DNA of 64,000 bases from an uncultured Pelagibacteraceae bacterium (GCA_902555655.1 CACDSX010000003.1:1-64000); one strand, 5' to 3'. Positions 1 to 9,354 are shown, numbered from the stretch's first letter. The notes: generated by a model not told the origin, from the sequence alone. Numbers and translations are program-made.

Positions 1-1
1 T

Positions 2-712
2 CATCAACTTCTAATTTTAAAAAAAGAATGGAATTTTATAAATCCAAATGATTTTTACAAAATTGCTTCAGGAAAGAAGAAAATAGATAAAAGATATATT
101 TTACTTACATTTGATGATGGCTTTAAAAGCAATTTGACTGTTGCAGAGAAATATTTAAAAAAATTTGGTACAAATGCATTTTTTTTTATTCCTTTAAAGT
201 TTTTATTATTAAAAATTGATAAAGAAAAAAAAGACTTTATTAAAAAAAATTTAGAATTGAAAAAGATCAGCCCCAATATGAATAACTTAAATATGGTTGA
301 TATTAAAAAAATAATTAATTTAAATAACGTTATTGGTGCACATACATATTCACACATTAATCTTAAAAAAATAAAAAATAAAAAGAAGATTCACTTTGAA
401 ATAATAGGAAGTGCTAACAAATTAGAAAAAATTTTAAAAACTAAAATTTTTAATTTTTCTTTTAATTTTGGAAGGTTGAAGCACATATCTCCAATAATGT
501 TAAGATTATCAAAAAAACGCTTTAAATATATTTTTACTGGTATTAGAGGAGATAATATCAATTCAAAGAAAATTTTTTTTAGAGACAATATATCACCTGA
601 GGACAATATTTTTGATATATATTCCTATATAGGAGGTTTTTTTGATTTTCTTTATAGGAAAGAAAGAGTGCTAATTAAAAATAATTTTAAAAAAAAAATT
701 AGCCTTAGATAG
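2..712 (+). CDS. polysaccharide deacetylase family protein, 5' end cut by window
   Basis: The reading frame is open from base 2 and carries the NodB-type motif LTFDDG around bases 105-120, where the first Asp-Asp pair is the catalytic base and metal ligand region of carbohydrate esterase family 4. The start codon lies left of the window. A second histidine cluster, GAHTYSHIN, follows at about 335-362 and fits the H-(S/T)-xxx-H metal motif of the family. Such enzymes remove N- or O-acetyl groups from sugars, which fits the polysaccharide locus. The stop overlaps the convergent oxygenase gene by 8 bases. The sugar acted on cannot be told. Confidence 0.8.
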   Translation, partial: HQLLILKKEWNFINPNDFYKIASGKKKIDKRYILLTFDDGFKSNLTVAEKYLKKFGTNAFFFIPLKFLLLKIDKEKKDFIKKNLELKKISPNMNNLNMVDIKKIINLNNVIGAHTYSHINLKKIKNKKKIHFEIIGSANKLEKILKTKIFNFSFNFGRLKHISPIMLRLSKKRFKYIFTGIRGDNINSKKIFFRDNISPEDNIFDIYSYIGGFFDFLYRKERVLIKNNFKKKISLR

Positions 713-1331
713 TTATTTTAAAAAACCTATAAAGGTATGGATTAATCTTATATCTAAACATACATGAATAATAATTTTTTTTTTCAATTTCGCAGACTGC
801 TCTGATATTCTTAGTCATTAAATTATAAACTAATGCAAGACGATTTGAGACTAAATCTCCTTCATATGAATGCCAAGTTTTCTTCTCAACTCTTGAAAAA
901 AAAACAGCTCTATTTTGTTTCCATTCTATAATTTTTGATGGTTTTTCATTTTTATCTTTATAAAAAAAAGTTCCATTATTACTTTTTGGATTTAGATAAA
1001 TAACTCCACTTAAAAGTTTGTTTGGAGTATCATCGTGTATTGGAAATTTGTAATGAGATCCAGTATTTATTAAAGTAAAATCAGAATATTCATAAAGATT
1101 TAATTTTTCAGGACATAATTTAGCAAGAATATTCAATGCTTTTTCATGATACTTTTGATTTAATTCAATCAATATCTTTTCACTAATTCCATTATTTACA
1201 ATAATTTGATTATCTTTGATTTCATTATGAAAAACTTTTATTTCATCTTTTTCTATTTTTTGTGAATATATTTCATTTAATTTTTGAAAATCTTTATTTT
1301 CTAAAAAATCATCAATAATCTCAATATTCAT
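705..1331 (-). CDS. 2-oxoglutarate/Fe(II)-dependent oxygenase family protein
   Basis: 208 residues. The Fe(II)-binding facial triad is visible as H99-x-D101 (in KFPIHDDTP) and H154 (KTWHSYEG), with R164 (NRLALVYN) in the place that binds the 2-oxoglutarate carboxylate. This is the double-stranded beta-helix layout of the prolyl-4-hydroxylase-like superfamily. The substrate is unknown; in this setting it could hydroxylate a sugar, lipid or peptide. It is followed on the same strand by nothing and preceded, 6 bases upstream, by a methyltransferase, so the two are probably one transcription unit reading leftwards. Confidence 0.7.
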   Translation of the reverse strand: MNIEIIDDFLENKDFQKLNEIYSQKIEKDEIKVFHNEIKDNQIIVNNGISEKILIELNQKYHEKALNILAKLCPEKLNLYEYSDFTLINTGSHYKFPIHDDTPNKLLSGVIYLNPKSNNGTFFYKDKNEKPSKIIEWKQNRAVFFSRVEKKTWHSYEGDLVSNRLALVYNLMTKNIRAVCEIEKKNYYSCMFRYKINPYLYRFFKITI

Positions 1332-1337
1332 ATAAAG

Positions 1338-2213
1338 TTAAAATAGTTTTTTTGTACTAACAATTTCTAAATTTTTATTAAATTTATCTAATTTGTTATG
1401 TCTGTATTCTTTACGTTTTCTAAAATAATTAATTAATTTTTTTATTAATGGCATTTTTTTTGCAACTTTGATCAAGAAAATCCTTAAGTAATTTATTCGT
1501 TTTTTAACAAGTCTTTCAGAAATATTCATTTTTCTTTGTTTATCATAAAAGTCTTCACTATAATCACTTTGTTGAAAAAGCCTTTGTTTTATTGAATCAG
1601 ATTTGATTGTTGAACAAAACACAAAAGTTTCTTCATCAGTAATAATATCAATTCTTCTGTTGTTGTTAAAATTTTCTCTTTTTACTTTATACCAATGATC
1701 AGAGTCAAAAACTTTACATAGTATAATTTCAGTTTTATTAAATCCATTTTCTTCATTATAAATTGAATGAAATAAATTTGGTGAAAATTGATAAAAGCCA
1801 TGCCCACAAAAATTATTAGTTGGAGATATGTGAATTATAATACCATTAATTTTACACATTTTTTTCAGATTATTTAAAGCAGTTTTAACGTCAAATACAT
1901 GCTCAAGAGATCCACCGTCTATTATTGTATCAAATTTTCCCTCAAGATTAGTTGGTATATCCTTATTTAAATCTTGAATTATGTTTGCATTTTCATAGTT
2001 ATTTATATCCAAAACATCCACACTATTTGAACCAAAATGTTTAGTTAAATATTCATCAATATATTTGGAATCAATCGTATCATCTTTGATTATTTGGTTA
2101 ACCAAAAATTTGTCTGCACTTATTTTTTGCTTTCCAATTGTAAGAGTATTTTTGAATTTTATTTCTTGTGAAATCTTTTTTAAATATCTGAATGCATGAA
2201 GATTTATACCCAT
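1338..2213 (-). CDS. class I SAM-dependent methyltransferase-like protein
   Basis: About 291 residues from an ATG at 2213; the frame also permits a TTG at 2255 that adds 14 hydrophobic-rich residues, with no ribosome-binding site for either. I prefer ATG because MGINLHAFRYL resembles the N-terminus of similar proteins. The core motif FDTIIDGGSLEHVFD followed by an NLKKMCKINGIIIHISP stretch is typical of the motif II to post-II region of Rossmann methyltransferases that act after an aspartate-glycine-rich strand. A classical glycine-rich motif I is weak. The C-terminus is basic and could sit near a membrane. Probable role is methylation of a sugar residue in the polysaccharide; substrate unknown. 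Confidence 0.6.
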   Translation of the reverse strand: MGINLHAFRYLKKISQEIKFKNTLTIGKQKISADKFLVNQIIKDDTIDSKYIDEYLTKHFGSNSVDVLDINNYENANIIQDLNKDIPTNLEGKFDTIIDGGSLEHVFDVKTALNNLKKMCKINGIIIHISPTNNFCGHGFYQFSPNLFHSIYNEENGFNKTEIILCKVFDSDHWYKVKRENFNNNRRIDIITDEETFVFCSTIKSDSIKQRLFQQSDYSEDFYDKQRKMNISERLVKKRINYLRIFLIKVAKKMPLIKKLINYFRKRKEYRHNKLDKFNKNLEIVSTKKLF

Positions 2214-2336
2214 AAATATAGGTATAATAGATACATTCTTAATTTTAAATTTCAATAAAAATTATTTATTTTATCTATCATTTTTAAATAGAATTTAACC
2301 ATTATATTATTTAAATTAAATTATTAATCTTTAAAG

Positions 2337-2342
2337 TATAAT
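2337..2342 (+). promoter_or_regulatory. candidate -10 element before the nucleotidyltransferase gene
   Basis: A perfect TATAAT ends 11 bases before the ATG at 2354, in the 140-base divergent gap. No good -35 hexamer lies 16-18 bases upstream, so this is weak on its own; if used, the leader would be only a few bases long. Confidence 0.3.
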
Positions 2343-2353
2343 GAACGAAAGAA

Positions 2354-3070
2354 ATGAATATAACAAAATTAAAAAATAACTTGTCAGTCATAATTTTGTG
2401 TGGTGGAAAAGGTTTAAGATTAAGACCTATTACAAAAGATTTGCCGAAGCCCTTGATTACTATAAACAATAAAACCATACTAGAAAACATAATTCAGTAT
2501 TTTTTAAAATATAATGTAAAAAATTTCATAATTCCAACTGGTTACAAAAGCAAACTTATAAAGAATTTTATTAAAAAGAAATTTAAAAATGAAAACATTA
2601 AAGTTGTCTATACAGGTTTGAATTCAGATATCATTTCTAGATTGAATAAATCATTAAAATTTTCAAAAGAACATTTTATAATTTGTTATGGAGATACCTT
2701 AGTTAATATTAATTTAAATAAGTATTTAAATTTTTTTTTAAAAAAAAAAAATAAAATCACAATCGCCTCATATCAATTAAAATCAAATTTCGGTATTTTA
2801 GATATTAAAAAAAACCAAAAAGTAACAAGTTTCAGAGAAAAGCCAAAACTAGATATTTGGTTTAATGTTGGATATTTTATATTTTCGCTAAAAAATTTTC
2901 TTAATTTTAAAAAATTTAAAAAATTTGAATATTTGATTAAATTTTTAGCTAGAAAAAAACTTATGAGGGCTTATAAGCATAGAGGTAGTCACATTACTGT
3001 TAATACTATCGAAGAACTGGTAAAAGCAAAAAAACAAATAAAAAAATTTAATTTAAATGGTAAAAAATAA
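2354..3070 (+). CDS. sugar-phosphate nucleotidyltransferase
   Basis: 238 residues. The N-terminal signature ILCGGKGLRLRPITKDLPKPL is the nucleotide-binding loop and Lys-Pro-Leu motif of the NTP_transferase family, which joins a nucleoside triphosphate and a sugar 1-phosphate. FREKP and WFNVGYFIF further on match the sugar-binding part of glucose-1-phosphate or mannose-1-phosphate uridylyl-, cytidylyl- or guanylyltransferases. It overlaps the start of a 4,6-dehydratase by 14 bases, as rfbF overlaps or precedes rfbG, so a CDP- or GDP-sugar is plausible. It is short and lacks the extra C-terminal domain of bifunctional ManC. The gene contains a T9A12 run at 2731-2751. Confidence 0.8.
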   Translation: MNITKLKNNLSVIILCGGKGLRLRPITKDLPKPLITINNKTILENIIQYFLKYNVKNFIIPTGYKSKLIKNFIKKKFKNENIKVVYTGLNSDIISRLNKSLKFSKEHFIICYGDTLVNINLNKYLNFFLKKKNKITIASYQLKSNFGILDIKKNQKVTSFREKPKLDIWFNVGYFIFSLKNFLNFKKFKKFEYLIKFLARKKLMRAYKHRGSHITVNTIEELVKAKKQIKKFNLNGKK

Positions 3071-4073
3071 TTTTTGGAGAGATAAGAAAGTTTTTATTAC
3101 AGGTGTAGCAGGATTTGTTGGGTCAAATTTAGCAAAAAATTTAATAAAAAATGGAGCACAAGTTATTGGTTTAACTAAGAATAAAAAAATTAAAAGTCTT
3201 TTGTATTTAGATAAAATAGATAGAAAAATAGATTTAATTTTTGGGGATATATCCGATAAAGAACTACTTAAAAATATATTTTTAAAAAATAAAATAGATA
3301 TTTGTTTTCATCTAGCTGCTCAGGTTGAAGTTGGTGCTGCAAGACAATATCCTTATTTAACATGGGAAACAAATATTAGAGGGACTTACACACTGCTCGA
3401 AGTCATTAGAGAAAATAAAAGAAAAATAAAATCAATAATAGTCGCTTCTTCTGATAAAGCTTATGGCGACTATCCATTAAAAAAACTACCTTATAAAGAA
3501 AGTTATGAACTTAAAGCAACATATCCATATGATACATCAAAAGCTTGTGCAGACATGATAGCAAAATCTTATTCATCAAAATTGTTTAAATTACCAATTT
3601 TAATAACAAGATTTTCAAATATTTATGGTCCGGGTCAGTTAAATTTTACAGCGTTAATTCCAGATGCTATTAGATCTTGTTTACATAATAAAAAATTTAT
3701 TGTTAGAAGTGATGGTCAATCAATTAGAGATTTTGTTTACATAGACGATATTATAGAATTGTATAAATTATTATCTAAGAATTTATATTTAAATCCACAA
3801 AAATTTTCAGGACAAGTTTTTAATGCTGGGACTAACACCAAAAATAAAATAATTGATATAATTGAAAAAATATTCATTTTTGCAAAAAAAAAAAAGGAAT
3901 TAAAGATTATTCATAGAGAAATAAAAAAAAATAAGACTAAAGGAGAACTACCAGCACAATTTATGGATTATGAAAAAATATTCAAATATGTTGGCTGGAA
4001 ACCAAAACACCAATTTTCAAAAACTATACCTGTAATTTTTAAATGGTATAAAAAGCATCTCAAACATTTATAA
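3057..4073 (+). CDS. NAD-dependent sugar-nucleotide dehydratase/epimerase, CDP-glucose 4,6-dehydratase-like
   Basis: 338 residues of the extended short-chain dehydrogenase family. GVAGFVGSNLAK (about 16-27) is the NAD-binding glycine motif. SSDKAYG at 131-137 and Y158-xxx-K162 form the catalytic centre; an S-S-D-K sequence rather than S-T-x-E is typical of the RfbG type CDP-glucose 4,6-dehydratases. RFSNIYGPG follows as in the family. It starts inside the nucleotidyltransferase gene and ends 3 bases before a glycosyltransferase, giving a three-gene cassette that activates, modifies and transfers one sugar. The exact nucleotide is inferred only. A run of 12 A lies at 3884-3895. Confidence 0.75.
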   Translation: MVKNNFWRDKKVFITGVAGFVGSNLAKNLIKNGAQVIGLTKNKKIKSLLYLDKIDRKIDLIFGDISDKELLKNIFLKNKIDICFHLAAQVEVGAARQYPYLTWETNIRGTYTLLEVIRENKRKIKSIIVASSDKAYGDYPLKKLPYKESYELKATYPYDTSKACADMIAKSYSSKLFKLPILITRFSNIYGPGQLNFTALIPDAIRSCLHNKKFIVRSDGQSIRDFVYIDDIIELYKLLSKNLYLNPQKFSGQVFNAGTNTKNKIIDIIEKIFIFAKKKKELKIIHREIKKNKTKGELPAQFMDYEKIFKYVGWKPKHQFSKTIPVIFKWYKKHLKHL

Positions 4074-4076
4074 AGT

Positions 4077-5204
4077 ATGACGCTAGCAATTGATATGATA
4101 GGTACACATTTAGGAAGTGGTACTAGAACCTATAATTTAAATTTTTGTGAATATTTAAGTAAAAATAATATAAATGAAAACATTTACGTATTTATTACTA
4201 AAGATTATCTCAAAGATATTAATTTTGATAAAAATTCGAATATAAAATTAAAAATAAAATCATCAATTTATACAAATATTTTTTTTAGAATTTTTTGGAT
4301 GCAATTTTTTTTTCCTTTTGAACTAAAAAAACTTAAGGTGGATCAATTATTTTCTCCAATGAATATGAGTCCACTAATTTTAAAATTATTTAAAATAAAG
4401 CTTACATTAGCATTGCATTCAAATTTACCTTGGGTCTATTTTACTATGATGCCAGGAAGTTTGATAAGAAATATTTTTACAAAATATTTAATGCAATTAT
4501 CAATTTATTTATGTGATAAATTAATTGTTGATTCAGAGTTTGCAAAAAATGAAATTTTAGAAATACTTAATTTAAAACAAAAAAAAGTTTATGTTGTATA
4601 TCTTGGGATTGATAAAAAATATTTACTTCCTAATGATAATCTAAAATTTGTTAAAAACTTTGATTATAACAATTATGTTATATCTGTTTTGTCGTGTGTA
4701 AAATATCATAATATAATTAATCTTTTAAAAGCTTTTAAGTTATATAAAGATGAAACAAAATCAGAAATAAAACTAATATTTGTAATGCAAATTTTAGATA
4801 AAGATTATTTTAAAGAAATTAATTTATTTATTACACAAAATTCACTAAACAATGATATAATTTTTTTTCATAATCTAGATAGTGACTATCTTGTTAATCT
4901 TTATAAAAAAGCAAATCTCTATGTCTTTACTTCCTATTGTGAAGTTTTTGGTTTGACTTCACTAGAAGCTATGTCTCAAGGATGTCCAGTCTTAATATCA
5001 AATAAATCAGCCTTACCAGAAGTTAATGGACCGGCCGCTCATTATTTCGATCCTGATGATTCTCAAAAAATCTATGAAAGTATGAAAATGATTTTACAAG
5101 ATAACGATTATAAAGAAAAACTAGTTATTGAAGGTGATATTCATTTTAGAAAATTTAATTGGAACACTACTATTAAACAAACATTAGAAGTATTAAACAC
5201 CTAA
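4077..5204 (+). CDS. family 4 glycosyltransferase
   Basis: 375 residues with a GT-B fold. The N-terminal third holds DMIGTHLGSGTRTYNL, the usual glycine-rich acceptor-side loop, and the C-terminal half ends in the nucleotide-sugar motif CEVFGLTSLEAMSQGCPV with the two glutamates of the EX7E signature, about residues 285-295. It is the last gene of a plus-strand cassette and probably transfers the sugar made by the two genes before it, at the inner face of the cytoplasmic membrane. Its stop codon overlaps the stop of the convergent carbamoyltransferase gene. Confidence 0.8.
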   Translation: MTLAIDMIGTHLGSGTRTYNLNFCEYLSKNNINENIYVFITKDYLKDINFDKNSNIKLKIKSSIYTNIFFRIFWMQFFFPFELKKLKVDQLFSPMNMSPLILKLFKIKLTLALHSNLPWVYFTMMPGSLIRNIFTKYLMQLSIYLCDKLIVDSEFAKNEILEILNLKQKKVYVVYLGIDKKYLLPNDNLKFVKNFDYNNYVISVLSCVKYHNIINLLKAFKLYKDETKSEIKLIFVMQILDKDYFKEINLFITQNSLNNDIIFFHNLDSDYLVNLYKKANLYVFTSYCEVFGLTSLEAMSQGCPVLISNKSALPEVNGPAAHYFDPDDSQKIYESMKMILQDNDYKEKLVIEGDIHFRKFNWNTTIKQTLEVLNT

Positions 5205-6928
5205 TTTTTTTTTTTTATAAAAAAATTGTTTATAACAATTAAATCCATATCAGTTCTTAAAATACACTCCAAAGCTTCTTCAGGTTTTGTTACAATTGGC
5301 TCATTTTCATTAAATGATGTATTTAGTAAAATTGGCACATCAGTAATTTTGAAAAAATCATAAATTAAATTTGAAAATTTTAAGTTATTCTTTTTATTAA
5401 CTGTCTGTAGTCTAGCTGTACTATCAAAGTGAGTAACCGCAGGAATTAAAATTCTTTTTTCTTTTTTAACAATTGCCAATGAAGACATATAAGGACTATA
5501 AAAATCACTTTCGAACCACTGAGATTGAAATTCTTGTAAAACAGAGGGAGCAAAAGGTCTAAACGACTCTCTTCTTTTAATTTTTTTGTTTATAATATCT
5601 TTCATTTTTGGATTTCTGGGATCTGCTAAAATAGATCTGTTTCCTAATGCACGTGGACCAAATTCCATTTTGTCTTGAAACCAACCAATAACTTTTCCCT
5701 CAGAAATATTTTTTGCTGTAATTTGAGAAAGCCTTCTTTCATCTGGCTCAAAATTATAACTTAATTTATCTTTATAAAAATCATTATCCAAAATTGATTT
5801 TATATAATCGTCACTATAATTTGGACCAAGATAAGGGTTTTGAGAATTTTCAATCTTGAAATTAGACTTTGCAGCTACAATAAAAGCAGCACCTAAGGCT
5901 CCTCCATTATCACCTGGAGCACAATTGATAAAAATTTTTTTGAAGTAATCATGGTTATTTGTAATTAATCTATTAGCACTAGAATTAAGTGCACAACCAC
6001 CTGAAAAAACCAAATTTTTTGAAAAATTATCTTTTTTTATATCATTAATAATGATTTTAAAAAAATATTCATAAATTTTTTGTATAGAACTAGCAAAATT
6101 TTCTCTAAAATTTTCATTATTCATTTCCTCTTCAAATAATTCTGTTAGTTTAAAACTATAGATTTGGTCAATTAAAAGATTATTATCAGCAATATATTTA
6201 AAATTTTTTTTATGATGATTAAAATAATCTAAATTTAATTGAATTTTTTTTCTTTTATCTCTTATGAATAGGTTACTTAAAATTTTATCAAAATAAATAG
6301 GATTTCCATAAGCAGCAAGACCCATTATTTTATATTCATCACCATAATTTTTGAATCCCAGAAATTGGGTCATAGCATGATAAAAAATTCCTAACGAGTC
6401 AGGAAAAAAAATTTTTTCTTTAATTGATATCTTGTTATTTTCGCATTCGGCAAAAGCTGCAGTAACAAAATCTCCAGACCCATCAATTGATAATCCAACA
6501 GCTTTATCAAATTTAGATGGAAAAAAAGCTGAGCTTATGTGAGCCAGGTGATGTTCAATATAATGAAATTTAATTTTAGTATTCAGTTTGAATTTTTTTA
6601 AAAAAATACTTCCTAACTTTTTTTTTTTTTCAAATCTTGATTTATGTGAAGTATCTTTAAATGAGAAATTTTTTAAAAAAAAAACTCCCTTTTTGAATAT
6701 ATTGCTATAGGGCTTTGTATTAAAAGCTACATCAGTAATTTCTTTTTCAGATAAATTTGCAATATTTAAACATTCTTTTATTGCTTCAAACGGATACCCA
6801 GAATAATGTTTTTTTCTATTAATTCTCTCTTCCTCTATAGCAGCAATAAGTTTTCCATTAATTATCAAACATGCTGAGGAGTCAGCATGGTATGCGTTGA
6901 TACCAAGTATAATTTGACGATCTTTCAT
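5201..6928 (-). CDS. carbamoyltransferase (NodU/TobZ/HypF-like family)
   Basis: 575 residues, the full length of the family. It begins GINAYHADSSACLI, the ATP-handling ASKHA-like start, and has an EHHLAH metal-binding cluster at about 125-130 as in Kae1/YrdC-type carbamoyltransferases. The C-terminal domain carries MEFGPRALGNRSILADPR, the hallmark of the carbamoyltransferase C-terminal Pfam family. These enzymes use carbamoyl phosphate and ATP to make carbamoyl-AMP and then put a carbamoyl group on a sugar hydroxyl. Here it most likely decorates the surface polymer. It heads downstream of two glycosyltransferase genes on the same strand (18 bases from the nearest). Confidence 0.9.
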   Translation of the reverse strand: MKDRQIILGINAYHADSSACLIINGKLIAAIEEERINRKKHYSGYPFEAIKECLNIANLSEKEITDVAFNTKPYSNIFKKGVFFLKNFSFKDTSHKSRFEKKKKLGSIFLKKFKLNTKIKFHYIEHHLAHISSAFFPSKFDKAVGLSIDGSGDFVTAAFAECENNKISIKEKIFFPDSLGIFYHAMTQFLGFKNYGDEYKIMGLAAYGNPIYFDKILSNLFIRDKRKKIQLNLDYFNHHKKNFKYIADNNLLIDQIYSFKLTELFEEEMNNENFRENFASSIQKIYEYFFKIIINDIKKDNFSKNLVFSGGCALNSSANRLITNNHDYFKKIFINCAPGDNGGALGAAFIVAAKSNFKIENSQNPYLGPNYSDDYIKSILDNDFYKDKLSYNFEPDERRLSQITAKNISEGKVIGWFQDKMEFGPRALGNRSILADPRNPKMKDIINKKIKRRESFRPFAPSVLQEFQSQWFESDFYSPYMSSLAIVKKEKRILIPAVTHFDSTARLQTVNKKNNLKFSNLIYDFFKITDVPILLNTSFNENEPIVTKPEEALECILRTDMDLIVINNFFIKKKN

Positions 6929-6946
6929 AAATTTATAGAAATATAA

Positions 6947-7828
6947 TTATATTTTTTTAATCTTTTTAAAATCCTTTTTATTATTAAAATTTAATTTGAT
7001 AAATTTTTGTTTATGAACTTGAATAATTAACTTATCTTTTTTTTCAACTATTACCTTCATATTATTCGACAAACATTCAATTATAAAAAAACTATATAAA
7101 TTTTCTCCTGAAACAACTGTATATTTTGCCAAAGATTGTAACTTTGAAACTTTTTTACTTGATATAAAACCATGGTTTTTTAAATTTGGTAAATTAAGCC
7201 TATCGCCAATTATATGTATTTTGAATTTATTTTTGATTAATTTTTTAATAAAATCCAAGGGAAAAAAAGTCTCTTTATTTTTATGTTTTCTGTAATAAAT
7301 TAAAAAATCAATTTTTTTTAAAATTTTCTTCCTATAAAAAAAATTTTCATAAACAAAATTAAATTGACTTTTTTTAATAGTTTTTTTAAATAATTTTTTT
7401 TTTAATAGATCTGTCGAAAATATAATTTTTGAAGTTCTATGATTAAGAAAAAACTCACTTATTTTATATAATAGGGGAAAAATCATACTTCTAACATAGT
7501 ATTGAAAATTGTTAGATTTTTTATAATTTGCTCCACCAGTGATAGGTCCCAATATAGTTTTTGGGGGTAAAAAAATAAATAAAAAAAAGTTCCATAGAGG
7601 TAAATAATTGAGATAGCAAACTTTTTGATTATTAAGATATTTTTTCCAACAATACAAAATACCTAAAAAAGTAGAAATATATTTATAAAGCATTTTTTTT
7701 TCCTGGTTAAAAATGATTTTATAATTATTATTTATATTTAATTTCTTGATAAAAAGCCTTGCTAACTTGCCTTCACCAGAATTTTCTGAATAGTCACATA
7801 CCCAAATATATAATTTTTCCTTAATCAA
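6947..7828 (-). CDS. probable glycosyltransferase (GT-B type), divergent
   Basis: 293 residues, starting at a TTG that overlaps the preceding gene by 8 bases; the next in-frame ATG is 45 codons further in. SENSGEGKLARLF near the start resembles the glycine-rich acceptor loop of GT-B enzymes. TVVSGENLYSFFIIECLSNNM near residue 235-255 resembles a degenerate EX7E region (E...E spacing kept by eye). KFKIHIIGD in between fits a strand of the nucleotide-binding domain. The family cannot be named with confidence and the very low-complexity Lys/Phe/Ile composition blurs similarity. It is probably part of the same polymer assembly cassette as the genes on each side. Confidence 0.5.
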   Translation of the reverse strand: MIKEKLYIWVCDYSENSGEGKLARLFIKKLNINNNYKIIFNQEKKMLYKYISTFLGILYCWKKYLNNQKVCYLNYLPLWNFFLFIFLPPKTILGPITGGANYKKSNNFQYYVRSMIFPLLYKISEFFLNHRTSKIIFSTDLLKKKLFKKTIKKSQFNFVYENFFYRKKILKKIDFLIYYRKHKNKETFFPLDFIKKLIKNKFKIHIIGDRLNLPNLKNHGFISSKKVSKLQSLAKYTVVSGENLYSFFIIECLSNNMKVIVEKKDKLIIQVHKQKFIKLNFNNKKDFKKIKKI

Positions 7829-9296
7829 TTTTTAAAAATCTCGTTTTGTCAAAAACCTTATTAATTATTTTACCTTTATTATAATAATAAAAGGTTTCAA
7901 ATATTCTTTTTGATCTTCTAAAAAAATCGTTCTTTAATCTCCATAAAAATTCATAATTTTTTAAAAAATCAGGCACTTTTTTTTCTTCACCTGAGGCAAT
8001 AGCTATAGAAGCACCAATACAAATTATTTTATAATTTTTATTTTTTTTGGCCAGATAGAACGCTAGCTTCTCTTGTTTTGGAGTTGGAAGAGTTATAAAG
8101 ATAAGCGTTTTTTTTTGTAGTTTAATTTTTGTTTTTACAATTTTATCAATTTCTCCAAATGGAAGTTTTGTATGTTCAATTTTCAATTTGAATTTTTTTT
8201 GTAAAAAATTTTTCGATTTTTCAGTTAAGTTACCTAATATCAAGATTTTATTTATTGTCTTTGGAATATTTAAGTTTTGTAACAGATCTCTACCAGGAAT
8301 TTTATTGATATTTATATGTTTTCTTAACCAAACTCCATCTGGCCAATGAAATAGAGTATCCCTTTGATAAAGTTCACCATTAGCGTAATAACCAAGAAAA
8401 GCCAAATTCATTCCTGATAAAATAAAGTTTTTTTCAAATGGAATTTTGTTTATTTGATTTAGAATTTTAAAACTATTTTTATTATAAAAATCTTTAAAAA
8501 ATTTTATTTTAAATAATTGGAAATTACGATTTATAAACAAATTACTAAAAAAAAATAATTGATTTATTTTTGCAGGAATACGCATTATGATGAACAATAA
8601 ATTAGATTTTAAGTTATTTATTTGAAAAGATTTTAAAATTTCTAAAGTAGATATCCAATAACTCTGTAAATTTTTCCCTGAAATTCCTCCAGATCTCATT
8701 CTTATCAAAGTATTATCAATTATTTTGAAATTAACTTTTGATATATAAAAAAGTCTTAAAAATAATTCAAAGTCTCCAGCAATTTTAAAATTTTCGTTAT
8801 ATAATCCATATTTTTCATAAATTTCTCTTTTAATAATTGAAGCGGGATGAGGTGGCATTAATCCAAATTTCATTTTCCATCTTTTAAAATTATAAGAAGA
8901 ATAAAATCGAGTAACTTTATAATAGTCTAAATTGTCAAAATAAGCCACATTACCTAATAGTATTTTACTTGATTTGTTTTTAGAAATTATTTTAGATATT
9001 TTTTCAATTGATTGATTTGAATGAAATAAATCATCTGAATTAAGTACACAAATATAATCACCCTTACTTTTTTTAATCCCGTAATTAATTGATTTATAAA
9101 TTCCATAATTTTTTTTTATAAAAAACTTTTTCCCTTTTTTTTTGTATTTTCTAATTATAGAATGAGTCATGTCAGTTGATCCACCATCAATTATGATATG
9201 TTCGATGTTTTTATAAGTTTGAGAACTAACAGAGTTTAAAGTATCTCTTATAGTATTTTCACTATTTAGTGTGACTGTTATTATTGAAAATTTCAT
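7821..9296 (-). CDS. fused glycosyltransferase: GT2 domain plus WecG/TagA/CpsF (GT26) domain
   Basis: 491 residues with two catalytic units. Residues 1 to about 240 are a GT-A family 2 domain: IITVTLNSENTIRDTLNSV at the start, then HIIIDGGSTD and LNSDDL (the DxD-like metal site). Residues about 300-480 match WecG/TagA/CpsF: a WPDGVWLRK stretch, GRDLL, then LPTPKQEKLA and CIGASI...SGEEKKVP. The second domain normally transfers N-acetylmannosamine(-uronic acid) to an undecaprenyl-linked sugar without a classical DxD. A fusion would let one protein add two successive sugars. It is the first gene of a minus-strand cassette that ends in the carbamoyltransferase. Confidence 0.8.
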   Translation of the reverse strand: MKFSIITVTLNSENTIRDTLNSVSSQTYKNIEHIIIDGGSTDMTHSIIRKYKKKGKKFFIKKNYGIYKSINYGIKKSKGDYICVLNSDDLFHSNQSIEKISKIISKNKSSKILLGNVAYFDNLDYYKVTRFYSSYNFKRWKMKFGLMPPHPASIIKREIYEKYGLYNENFKIAGDFELFLRLFYISKVNFKIIDNTLIRMRSGGISGKNLQSYWISTLEILKSFQINNLKSNLLFIIMRIPAKINQLFFFSNLFINRNFQLFKIKFFKDFYNKNSFKILNQINKIPFEKNFILSGMNLAFLGYYANGELYQRDTLFHWPDGVWLRKHININKIPGRDLLQNLNIPKTINKILILGNLTEKSKNFLQKKFKLKIEHTKLPFGEIDKIVKTKIKLQKKTLIFITLPTPKQEKLAFYLAKKNKNYKIICIGASIAIASGEEKKVPDFLKNYEFLWRLKNDFFRRSKRIFETFYYYNKGKIINKVFDKTRFLKID

Positions 9297-9330
9297 GTTT
9301 TATAAAATCATTGCATAATAAAACTTTTAA

Positions 9331-9336
9331 TATAAT
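9331..9336 (+). promoter_or_regulatory. candidate -10 element before gmd
   Basis: TATAAT, 18 bases before the ATG of gmd, in a 58-base divergent gap. A TTGCAT sits only 14 bases upstream of it, shorter than the usual 16-18, so the -35 is doubtful. Confidence 0.3.
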
Positions 9337-9354
9337 AGTGATATCATTTATTTT

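Noticed and set aside
2354-4073. Naming the pair rfbF and rfbG outright
   Set aside because: The dehydratase has the S-S-D-K pattern of that type, but the nucleotidyltransferase lacks motifs that would decide between CTP, GTP and UTP, so only a family call is given.
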